Shown here: in pieces, positions 55,092-64,000 of the stretch
How the letters are laid out: each line of letters begins with the position of its first letter
How positions within the stretch are numbered: the stretch's first letter is position 1
From: Diadophis punctatus similis
Taxonomy: Eukaryota > Chordata > Lepidosauria > Squamata > Dipsadidae
Assembly (NCBI GenBank): GCA_023053685.1
Contig: JALIGW010000004.1
Location: 78,763,361 to 78,827,360 of the forward strand
DNA length: 64,000 nt
Direction of reading: 5' to 3'
Position numbers and translations under genes: made by a program
The notes under the pieces: model-generated
What the model was told of the DNA's origin: nothing
Database searches by the model: none
The model's input: only the letters and a program-made list of their open reading frames with translations

Positions 55092-55365
55092 CAGGGGTGA
55101 AATCCAGCAGGTTCTAACAGGTTCTGGAGAACCGGTAGCGGAAACTTTTAGTTCAGAGAACCGGTAGTGGAAATTTTGAGTAGTTCGGAGAACTGGCAAA
55201 TATCACCTCTGGCTGGCCCCAGAGTGGGGTGGGAATCCTTCCCCCAGGAGTGGGGAGGGAATGGGGATTTTGCAGTATCCTTCCCCTGCCACGCCCACCA
55301 AGCCACACACGCCCACCAAGTCACGCCCACAGAACCAGTAGTAAAAAAAATTGGATTTCACCACT
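55092..55365. mobile_element. MITE-A (GAAAT subtype), perfect 8-bp duplication
   Basis: CAGGGGTGAAATCC to GGATTTCACCACTG, flanked by GCCCAGAT. Confidence 0.9.
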
Positions 55366-55373
55366 GGCCCAGA

Positions 55374-56384
55374 TGCTTGATCTGTTCCACAAAGGGCCTG
55401 GTTTCCAAAGCCAAGAGAATAATCGGTATTTTCCCCCCCTCCTGCTGTTTGGTGGGTCAGATGAGAACAAAGCTGTGGACTCTACCAATAGTTGTCCTCC
55501 ACATGCTTTCCACACATCACAATCCAAGCGTGTACTATTTCTATAAAAGTTACCCACTTCGACTGATGTGCGCTATTAAAAATAGATTTTAAAGGATTGC
55601 AACTTGGGAGATATCTGGCCTGTTTGATATCTCCCCTCCCAAAGATCTAACTTTCTCTGGTCAAGTTCAGTCTTTTCTCCTGAAGCTGCTTTTATGCCTG
55701 GTAACAAGTTAAAAGCAACTGACAATCTCCCAACCATCTGGAGATTTGTTTAAAAAATAATAATGTTTTTAATTGTACATTTTCCTTTATTCCACATCAC
55801 AATTTCAATTTTGCAACAGCCGTATTTGTATATTGGTTGTATCAGATCCTTTTTAAATATACATGATGTTATACACCCTAAACACAACCCTTTTTCTCTT
55901 AATCATATAATATAGTCTCTTTTTACATACATAATATTGTACGTCATAATTATATCCATTATTTGCATGGTTACACCATTACAGTCTATACATTTATCAC
56001 TCTATGTGCTTTGATTTACAGTTGCGTACAATCCCATAATGCTATTGCTTGCAATGTATATTCTTATGTATATCTTTGTGTCTGTATTTATCTCTAGTTT
56101 GTTAATCTTCTTTCATTATTACTTTTCTAATCTCTGCACCTACCCCGTATTAAGTAATATTCTGTTTCTCCTTTATCTTTAAGTTCCATCGTTAGCCTGT
56201 CCATTCTGGCACATTCTAAGCCATCTGGGGATTTTTGAAGCCCCAGATTGGACCCTGAAGGAGTTGAGTAACATCTCAAGTGGAAACAGGAGCAGACTAT
56301 TGGACCCTGAAGGAGTTGAGTAACATCTCAAGTGGAAACAGGAGCAGACTTAATAGCCTCTTGTGTGTACTCAGCTATTGGGCT
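55374..56384. other. Unassigned AT-rich region with a 52-bp tandem duplication
   Basis: No family recognised. At 56247-56350 a 52-bp unit starting TTGGACCCTGAAGGAG is present twice. Confidence 0.5.
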
Positions 56385-57113
56385 TATTATTTATTTATTT
56401 ATTTATATTTATTAGTGAGACTTATATACCGCCTCATAGTGCAAGCACTCTCTAAGCCAGTGATGGCGAACCTTTTTTTCCTCGGGTGCCAAAATAGTGC
56501 GCGCACACGCTATCGCACGCCCGTGCGTGCCCACACCCATAATTGCCCCACCCACCCCTGCGCATGTGTGCATGACCCCCCTCCCCCATTTCCCGACTTC
56601 CAGTGGGCCCAGTAGGCCCGTTTTTTGCCCTCCCTAGGCTCCAGAGGCTTTCTCGGAGCTTGGGGAGGGCGAAAATGCTCTCCCCCGCCACCCCGGAAGC
56701 CCTCCGGAGGCTGAAATCGCCTACCCAGAGCCTCTGCGCAAGCCAAAAATCAGCTGGCGGGCACGCACATGCGTGCTGGAGCTGAGATAGGGCAATGGCT
56801 CGTGTGCCAGCAGATATGGCTCCGCGTGCCACCTGTGGCACCCGTGCCATAGGTTCGCCATCACTGCTCTAAGCGGTTTACACCAATAAGCAATGTATAT
56901 TTATATTGCCCCCAACAATCTGGGTCCTCATTTTGCCTACCTCGGAAGGATGGAAGGCTGAGTCAACCTTGAGCCTAGTGAGATTTGAACCGCTGACCTG
57001 CGGATCACAGTCAGCTAAAGTGGCCTGCAGTACCGCACTCTAACCGCTGCGCCACCTCGGCTCTTATTAAGCACGTATTTGGTAGATTCCGAAAGATCTT
57101 AAAATAAATATGC
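56385..57113 (-). mobile_element. Sauria-type SINE (long-tail) split by MITE-B, with 5' extension
   Basis: Reverse SINE 56385-57060 interrupted at 56458-56866, plus the 53-bp extension 57061-57113 shared with 49432-49484. Confidence 0.87.
56458..56866. mobile_element. MITE-B, perfect 8-bp duplication in a SINE
   Basis: CAGTGATGGCGAACC to GTTCGCCATCACTG, flanked by CTCTAAGC. Confidence 0.93.
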
Positions 57114-57605
57114 AGACAGACTTTGGATTTCTCTCGAAGGAAGAGGTTAATCAGGTCCAGAATGCTAACCTCTGTTAAACTGAGTTTGTTATCTCTTTAC
57201 CTTATGAGAATGAATGCAGCACTGTGGCCAAGATCAGGAGAGTGCAGCCATGCCTTCCCCTTCAAATGTTTACAGGAAGTACTGTGTATCGGTGGTGCCA
57301 AGACTGCTTACTGCTGTAGCGTTTAGAAATTTGCATCTGCTCGTCATAGTTGAGTTTAATAGGGGTGGTGAGGAAATCCATGTAACCACAGGAAACATAA
57401 CAGTCATTTCAAGTGTGTCAAGCTTGAAATGTATGCAACGGAATTTCATTTTTATGTACGCCAATTAGTGTACATTCAAAGTGACAATAAAGTTATTCTA
57501 AGTATTCTTTGTGTTTGCTAGGAAAAAAAAAAACCCCGATCAGGATTTTTACACACCTTTCACTAAGCCAAAGTTTATGTAGACTGAGGTCTTAGAAAAT
57601 TCTGG
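57114..57605. other. Unassigned, possible retroelement 3' end
   Basis: Ends CAAAGTGACAATAAAG with an A-run downstream, suggesting a polyadenylated retrocopy; no protein family recognised. Confidence 0.35.
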
Positions 57606-57613
57606 GTGTGCGG

Positions 57614-57935
57614 CAGGGGTGGGTTCTGGCTTACCTCGCTGCCGGTTCACTTCCTCACGTGGCGCGCATGCCCAGTGCTAAAAACCCAGCTTCTGCGCAT
57701 GCGCAGAAGCAAAAATTTAATTTAATTTAATTTATTACATTTATAGGCGCCCAACTCCCAAAGGACTCTTCTGCACGTGCACAGAAGCAAAAAAAAAACA
57801 AGATGGAGCAGCCATAGAGTCAGTTTGGGAGCATGTCCAGCCGGCCATCGCTGCCGGTTTGGCAAGCGGGGGGGGGGGGGAATTTCCGCTACCAGTTCTA
57901 TAGAACCTGTCCGAACCGGTAGGAATCCACCTCTG
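57614..57935. mobile_element. MITE-A with an L2 tail inside, perfect 8-bp duplication
   Basis: CAGGGGTGGGTTCTGGC to GGAATCCACCTCTG, flanked by GTGTGCGG. (AATTT)n and GGCGCCCAACTCCC at 57720-57770 are an L2-like end. Confidence 0.87.
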
Positions 57936-58004
57936 GTGTGCGGATTTAGAAAAGAATTTGGATCTCGGGTTTCTCAAAACTAACCCTGATGTAATGTGAA
58001 TTTG

Positions 58005-58290
58005 GGCCAGTTTGGTCTAATGCAGTGTTTCCCAACCTTGGCAACTTGAAGATGTCTGGACTTCAACTCCCAGAATTCCCCAGCCAGCGAATGCTGGCTG
58101 GGGAATTCTGGGAGTTGAAGTTCAGACATCTTCAAGTTGCCAAGGTTGGGAAACACTGGTCTAATGGTTAAGGCACCAGGCTAGACAGCGGGAGATGTGA
58201 ATTCTAGTCCTGCTTTCGTCATGAAAGCCAGCTGGGTGACTCTGGGCCAGTCCTTCTCTCTCTACTCAGCCTGACTCACCTCAAAAATTG
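58005..58290 (+). mobile_element. MIR/CORE-like tRNA SINE split by a hairpin MITE
   Basis: GGGCCAGTTTGGTCTAATG resumes after the MITE as GTTAAGGCACCAGGC, core GGTGACTCTGGGCCAGTCC. Confidence 0.75.
58023..58158. mobile_element. Near-perfect 136-bp palindromic MITE, perfect 8-bp duplication
   Basis: Arms of about 67 bp from CAGTGTTTCCCAACC differ by about one base; flanked by GTCTAATG. Confidence 0.95.
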
Positions 58291-58342
58291 AGGTGCGGGA
58301 GGAAGTGAACCGGTAGCGAGGTAAGTTAGAACCCACCCCTGC

Positions 58343-58973
58343 TTATAACCGTTGAAGGATCCCCGTAGACACGTGATCAAAATTCAGATACTTGGCAACT
58401 GATACATATGTATGATGTTTGCAGTGTCCCTGGGTCATGTGCAAAGGTGGGTTCTAGCTTACCTCGCTGCTGCTTCGCTTCCTCCCCCGCCGCGTGGCCG
58501 TGCCGCGTGGGCATGCCACATGGGCGCACTGTGCGCAGTGCCGAAAAATCAGAATTTTTTTTTAAAAGCCAAACAAGTTGGTGACGCATGCACAGTGCCA
58601 GAAACTCGGCTTCTGCACATGTGCAGAAGAAAAAAAACCCCAGAACCCCCCCCCCCAAATTCCCCAAAAAAGATGGCGGCGCCCACGGACCGGCACCGAC
58701 CGAACCAGTTCCGTGATGTCATCGTGAATCGGTGCGAACCGGGATGAACCCACTCTGGTCATGTGATTCCCCTTGTATGACCTTCTCACAAGCAGTCAAT
58801 GGGGAAGCCAGATTCCCTTAACAACCGTGTCACTAACTTAACAACTGCAGCGATTAACTTAACAAATGTGCCAAGAAAGGTCGTAAAATGGGGCAAAACT
58901 CACTTAGCAAATGTCTCGCTTAGCAACATACATTTTAGGCTCAATTGTGGCCATAAGTCAAGGACTACCTGAA
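58343..58973. mobile_element. MITE-D split by MITE-A
   Basis: Left end missing, replaced by a MITE-A right end at 58300-58334 (AACCCACCCCTG). Right end AAGGACTACCTG. Confidence 0.8.
58442..58757. mobile_element. MITE-A, perfect 8-bp duplication
   Basis: CAAAGGTGGGTTCTAGC to GAACCCACTCTG, flanked by GTCATGTG. Confidence 0.85.
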
Positions 58974-59585
58974 TCTATCCCACTGCAGAATCTGCAGACC
59001 GAATTTGGATGAGTTTTCCCTCCATACCAACAATACACCTACAAACAAAAACTTCTTGCTAGGATGGGTGATTGCAAGTAATATTTAGATTTATCCTTCT
59101 AATTATGAGCCACATGATTATTATCGTTTTGATAAAAGCAACCGGACACTGCTTTTACAGCTCAAGATCCTAGCACACGTATTAGCTGTGGCAATAAAGA
59201 AATAGTTTTCACAAACATTCGTTCCTTAATAGGCTATAACTATGGTTGGTTCCTGTGACAGCTGTCATTTTTTTCTCCCGATTCCTCGTCCAATAGCTGC
59301 CCATCTGATACAGAAGGTCGTTAAAAGTGGGAAATGGGTGTGTTTCTCAGGTCATATTGATATCAGGTGGCACAATTGCTTATCAGATGATAAGGCAGAG
59401 TTGAACAACGGTTGTAAACCCTCCTCTTCCCGCTGCATAATAACCATATTGTCTGACGAAGCTGCCTTCAAAGTTTTTGTGTCTCTTTTGTAAACTTTTC
59501 ATTTACCTAATAACAGGGCTGACCTTATGAAAACATGGGGTTGGATTTGGTCAGTGGGTTTGGTTTTTTGCTTTTCCCAGGTTAA
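58974..59585. other. Unassigned, no feature seen
   Basis: Unique-looking; an 83-codon plus frame has no recognised family. Confidence 0.45.
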
Positions 59586-60010
59586 GTGAGAGCAATCAAC
59601 CCACGGAACAGAAGTTGCCTTCGGAAGTTGTGGGAGCTTCATCACTGGAGGCTTTCAAGGGGAGATTAGCACTTCGACTTATATACCGCTTCGTAGTGCT
59701 TTCCAGCCCTCTCTAAGCGGTTTACAGAGTTCAGCATATGGCCCCCAACAATCTGGGTCCTCATTTGACCGACCTCAGAAGGATGGAAGGCTGAGTCAAC
59801 CTTGAGCCGGTGAGATTTGAACAGCTGGACTGCTGAACTAGCAGTCAGCTGGAGTAGCCTGCAGTAGCTGCATTTAACCACTGCGCCACCTCGGCTCCTC
59901 AATCAGTCAGATTGGACTGCCATTTGTCAGAAATGGTGTAGGGTTTCCTGCTTGGGCGGGGGGGTTGGACTAGATGACCTACAAGTTCCCTTCCAACTCC
60001 GTTAATCTAA
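59586..60010 (+). mobile_element. CR1/L3-type LINE end split by a SINE
   Basis: CR1 phrase AGTTGTGGGAGCTTCATCAC, then a reverse Sauria SINE 59668-59898, then the GGTTGGACTAGATGACC tail. Confidence 0.85.
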
Positions 60011-60449
60011 TCTAAAGTGTATATCAAGTGTGCATTCCTTTTCTCTTTTTTTAAAAAAAAGGTGACATATTATGCAATTTTAAGAATATTTTGAAAATGT
60101 CCGCAGGGAAAAAATTAACAAAAAAACAAAATAATTTTGAATTCATAACTATCAACCTTAAAAATCTCCCTCAAAGAAAACCTGCTTGCTGCTAGCTCCC
60201 AGCTGCATGTAACCGTACTGAACAGGATTGGCAAAAGGAAGGACATAGCGAGCGCGCTGACTTTTTGAAATACAGAAAGGATTTGTGGCTGCATTCCAAC
60301 ATACAAAATGCAGAGGAAGTCAAAGCAGGCACCGCTCCTCTCTTTAAAAACTGCTAAAATGGCTACTTGGAAGTTTGATTTTTGTTTTGTTTTGTTTCTG
60401 AGTATTTTGTCTTTTCCTTTGATGCAGCCCTGCCTGTGACTTAAGGCTT
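60011..60449. other. Unassigned, no feature seen
   Basis: Nothing recognised. (AAAG)n follows at 60450-60497. Confidence 0.45.
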
Positions 60450-60451
60450 AA

Positions 60452-60495
<44 letters not shown>

Positions 60496-60528
60496 AAAGG
60501 TACCCTGGCAGGTGAGGGAGCTACTTAC

Positions 60529-60640
60529 CTCTCTCTGTCTCTTGTATTGGCTGATGCCTCCTGCAGTCAAACTGCAGTTTTTAAGCCTGATCTTTTGGTC
60601 TACCTGAGCATGGGAAACTGAAAAGGAAGGAGGAAGAGAA
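60529..60640 (-). promoter_or_regulatory. Candidate untranslated first exon of CRACR2A
   Basis: On the minus strand a strong donor AGAGAG|GTAAGTAG ends a stretch with purine-rich GAGGAAG-like (Ets/PU.1-type) sites upstream and a TTAAAAG box about 230 bases further up. Position fits a 5' UTR exon about 9 kb upstream of the ATG exon. Inference only; the exon's left limit is a guess. Confidence 0.3.
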
Positions 60641-60984
60641 TAGAAGAGGACTGAGTGCCTTGCTCAATCAACACGTAGGGCTGAGAAAGGGAACGGTGGG
60701 CGGAAGAGGAGCGAGTCTAACCAGTTCTACCTCCTTTTAAGCCCTGTCAATATGCCTATATGCATGAGTGTCTCTCACAGGGTGCGCTTTCTAGAGCTGT
60801 AGCAATGCTCTAGGAAGAGCCGTTAAGTTAGAGAAGCTTAAAAATCTCCACTGATTAAAAAAAAATTTTAATGGGCCATTTAATGGATCTACCCCAAAAC
60901 ACAGTTACAGGACAGGCACTAACACAGTGAGCCAGGATTTACGGTAATATCAACCAATTAAGAGTAATTGGGGAGGTCTTGCTT

Positions 60985-61500
60985 AACAAGTCTAGCAGGA
61001 ATTGGGCATGTCTAGCCTAGTGGAAAGAAGGATTGGGGGTGACATGATAGTGATGTTCCAATATTTGAGGGGCTGCCACAAAGGAGAGGAGGGCCAACCT
61101 ATTCTCCAAAGCACCCAAAGGCAAGACAAGAAACAATGGATGGAAACTAATCAAGGAGAGAAGCAACCTAGAACTAAGGAGAGATTTGCTGACAGTTAGA
61201 ACAAGTGGAACAGTTTGGCTTCAGAAGTTGTGGGTTCTTCATCACTGGAGGCTTTTAAGAAGAGACTGGACACCCATTTGTCTGAAATGGTCTAGGGCAG
61301 GGGTAGGCAAAGTTGGCTCTTCTATGACTCATAGACTTCAACTCCCAGAATTCCTGAGCTAGCATGATTGGCTCAGAAAGTCTGGGAGTTGAAGTCCATG
61401 AGTCATAGAAGAGCCAACTTTGCCTACCCCTGGTCTAGGGTCTCCTGCTTGAGCAGGGGGTTGGACTAGAAGACCTCCAAGGTCCCTTCTAACTCTGTTA
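60985..61500 (+). mobile_element. CR1/L3-type LINE end split by hairpin MITE
   Basis: RT end phrase and the GACCTCCAAGGTCCCTTC tail; cut at GTCTAGGG. Confidence 0.86.
61298..61432. mobile_element. Palindromic MITE (CAGGGGTAGGCAAAG), perfect 8-bp duplication
   Basis: 135 bp, arms with AGTTGGCTCTTCTATGACTC, flanked by GTCTAGGG. Confidence 0.93.
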
Positions 61501-61526
61501 TTCTCAGTCCAGGTAGAAATCTTCTA

Positions 61527-61918
61527 CAAGTAGTCCTCAAATCACAACAGTTCATTTAATGACCAAAGTTACAACAGCACTGAAAAAAGTGACATGATCA
61601 TTTTTTCACATTTAAGACCATTGGGGCATTCCCATGATCACATGATCAAAATTCAGACACTTGGCAACTGACCCGTATTTATGACAGTTGCAGTGTCCTG
61701 GGATCACCTGGATCACCTCTTGTGATCTTCTGGCAAGCAAAGTCAATGGGGAAGCCAGATTCACTTAACAATCGTGTTACTAACTTAACAACTGCAGTGA
61801 TTCACTTAACAATCTTTGGAATAAAGGTTGTAAAATGGGGCAAAACTCACTTAAGAACTGTCTCACTTAGCAACTGACATTTAAGGTTCAATTCTGATCA
61901 TAAACCGGGAACTACCTG
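61527..61918. mobile_element. MITE-D
   Basis: CAAGTAGTCCTCAAATCAC to GGGAACTACCTG; a further fragment at 61955-62035. Confidence 0.82.
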
Positions 61919-62079
61919 TAAGTCCATTTTCTACCTGCCTCCTTGAATCCCACACTAGAAAACTCACTTAACAACTGTCTTGCTTAGCAACAGAATTTTT
62001 GGGCTCAATTGTGGTCGTAAGTCAAAGATTACCTGTACTCCAAATTATGAAAAGTGGGGGACGAGGTCTATTCTAAAAA

Positions 62080-62235
62080 TTAGAAAGCACATAAGCAGAA
62101 GGAAATCAACTTTCTCACTGGAAACTTTCAAGAAGGGACTGGACTGCCATTTGTCAGAAATGATGTAGGGTCTCCTACTTGGGTGGGGGGTTGGACTAGA
62201 TGACCAACAAGGTCCCTTCCAACTTTGTTAATCCG
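62080..62235 (+). mobile_element. CR1/L3-type LINE tail
   Basis: GGGTTGGACTAGATGACC and TCCCTTCCAACTTTG. Confidence 0.75.
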
Positions 62236-63160
62236 AATGGTAAAAACACAAAGCTCTCTCTGAACCCAAGAATTGCATCGCTCATGTTTAGCTGTGCTCA
62301 TGTTTAGCTGTGAAGGGTTGCAAAGCGTCTTTGATAGTGGCAACTATGGGGAGAGGAAGAGATCCATTAGGAACTGAGCAATAGATTATCACCAAAGTAT
62401 TTTTAAATGGATGTTCACATGACACTTAGACATTTTTTTGTCAAGTCTCAAATGAGTCATGCACTCATTTCATCTTTTGTTTTTTTACATGACACCATCT
62501 CCTTAAATTGCAAAAAGGCATCAACTCCCATCAAATATTATTTTGCCTTTTTTTCAATTGTCAGTTGATCTTGTTTTATCCCATTACTTTTTTAGCATTT
62601 GTTTTTCCTTTGTTTATTCAGACCTGACAGCGATTCATTCACTGAGAGGGATTTAAGTGTAAATGTTTCACATCCAGTACTTTGCCAGCTGGAAGGCCCA
62701 TTAGTATCCGCGGGGGGCCGTTGTGAGTGGTGAAACAGCCAGGCAGGACGCAAGCCAGATCCCACAGAACACAGAAATGATCGTCCAGGCTCACTTATTC
62801 AAGAATAAACGGTGCTCCTTGACTGAATAGGGGTGGGCTCCTTATTTAGCATATGTTTCCTTTTCTTTTTAAGCTCTATATGTTCACCACTGCCAGTCCT
62901 AAGTTATCTCTTCTCTACCCCAGGGCTTGCTCCAGTATCCTTTTGCTTCGTTCCACACGTGCGTTGCCCTTCCAGGATCTAGCTTTCTAGTGCCCTGTCT
63001 CTAGCCTTCCCTCGCCTGCTTTTGTCTCCCTCCTCGCCCATCCCTGGCAAGGCCAAGGAAGCATGGCACAGTCCGGTTCCAACGCCCCGATCCAGATCCA
63101 TCGTACCCTGCAACCTAGGGGCAACCCTGTCCAACCTGCTACGTGATTCTTCTTTCTTTC
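62236..63160. other. Unassigned
   Basis: 62690-63140 is C-rich and LTR-like in feel but no termini were found; no gene seen. Confidence 0.35.
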
Positions 63161-63632
63161 AACAATTCTTTCCTTCAATCACACTTGGCCAATAAACAAT
63201 TCTATTCTATTCTTTCCTCCTTCCATTTATTTCTTCCTTTCTTTCACTCTCTTTCCTTCTTCCCTTCCTTTTCCTTTCCTTTCTTCCTATTTCTTCCATT
63301 CCTTTCCTCCATCTATTTCTTCCTTTCCTTCACTCCTTTCTTCCTCCCCTTTTCCTTTCCTCCCCCTCTTCCTTCCTTCCTTCTACTTATTTTTTCTTTT
63401 CATTTCCCCCTTCCTTCACTCTTCCTTCCTCCCACTTTCCTTTCCCCTCTTCATTCCTTCTGGCTATTTCTTCCTTTCCTTTCTTCTATTTCTTCCTTCC
63501 TCTCCCTTTTCCCCTTCCTCCTATTTCTTCCTTTCCTTTTCTCCTCCCTTCCTTCTGCCTATTTCTTCCATTCCTTTCCTCCATCTAGGTCTTCCTTTCC
63601 TTCACTCTCCTTCCTTCCTCCCCCTTTTGTCT
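63161..63632. repeat. Degenerate TTCC pyrimidine tract
   Basis: About 470 bp of CTTCC/TTTCC variants. Confidence 0.92.
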
Positions 63633-63635
63633 GTC

Positions 63636-64000
63636 ATTTGCAGTCTGTCATCTGCACCTCTATAACTGTCTGGTTCGGTTCTGCAACCCAACAAGACAGA
63701 CACAGACTTCAGAGGATAATCAGAACTGCAGAAAAAACAATTACTGCCAACCTGCCTTCCATTGAGGACCTGTATACTGCATGAGTCAAAAAGAGGCCCG
63801 TGAAAATATTTACGGACCCCTCGCATCCTGGACACAAATTGTCCCAACTCCTACCCTCAAAACAATGCTATAGAGCACTGCACACCAAGACAACTAGACA
63901 CAAGAACAGTTTTTTCCCGAACGCCATCACTCTGCTAAACAAATAATTCCTTCAACACTGTCAAACTATTCACTAGGCTGCATTACTATTACTATTAGTT
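63636..64000 (+). mobile_element. L2/Rex1-group LINE end, runs off window
   Basis: Near-identical to 48048-48360 (GTCTGGTTCGGTTCTGCAAC). It carries a TGA early in the frame (63782) and is 5' truncated against the pyrimidine tract, as is the other copy. Confidence 0.87.

Noticed and set aside
63143..63784. 213-codon plus frame
   Set aside because: Joins a translated TTCC tract to a truncated LINE RT end; not a gene.

Overview
The window is vertebrate nuclear DNA, almost certainly from a squamate and most likely a snake. The signs are BovB (RTE) fragments, many tRNA-headed Sauria-type SINEs with a BovB-like tail, CR1/L3-type LINE 3' ends that grade into (ATTCT/ACTCT)n microsatellites, R4- and L2-type LINE pieces, dense short inverted-repeat DNA transposons and very long simple repeats. 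There are no bacterial operons, no CRISPR array and no toxin gene.

One protein-coding gene is present, on the minus strand: CRACR2A (EFCAB4B), the calcium-sensing large Rab GTPase that regulates Orai/STIM store-operated calcium entry. Fifteen coding exons were placed by hand, from the ATG at 51384 down to the exon ending at 2468. Every splice junction keeps frame and together they give 636 codons: paired EF-hands (exons 1-2), a coiled coil (exons 3-9), an acidic/proline linker (exons 10-11) and a Rab domain with P-loop, WDTAGQ and NKVD motifs (exons 12-15). The last exon (G5 motif and prenylated cysteine tail) lies off the left edge. Upstream (51.4-64 kb) is 5'-UTR intron or promoter-side sequence with one possible untranslated exon near 60.5 kb.

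The rest is intron filled with nested repeats. Five inverted-repeat families recur and are called MITE-A to E here. A: ends CAGAGGTGGGTT, with a GAAAT subtype, 8-bp target duplications. B: CAGTGATGGCGAACC, 8-bp duplications. C: TAAGGTGACCAG, GC-rich, 8-bp duplications. D: CAGGTAGTCCTCGACTTAC, usually flanked by TA. E: CCGTATTTTTCGGAGTATAA, flanked by TA. Many copies have perfect target duplications and several are nested two to four deep (26.8-28.1 kb, 19.9-21.4 kb, 56.4-57.1 kb). Left to right: 0-6.3 kb holds Rab exons 13-15; 6.3-17 kb is a repeat-rich intron; 17-31.8 kb holds exons 7-12, a mariner remnant and a 1.1-kb GGAA tract touching the 49-nt exon 9; 31.8-51.4 kb holds exons 1-6, an L2 open frame and an R4 piece in a TAA microsatellite; 51.4-64 kb is all repeats or unassigned DNA.

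I found no new multi-gene system. The most notable points are gene-architecture oddities (a GC-AG intron; a micro-exon whose acceptor is preceded by 110 nt without adenosine; a LINE landed about 10 nt past a splice donor) and transposon biology (R4-type LINEs inside (TAA)n, a paralogous empty site for MITE-E, a shared 5' extension on two SINEs, a tRNA-head/CR1-tail chimera).
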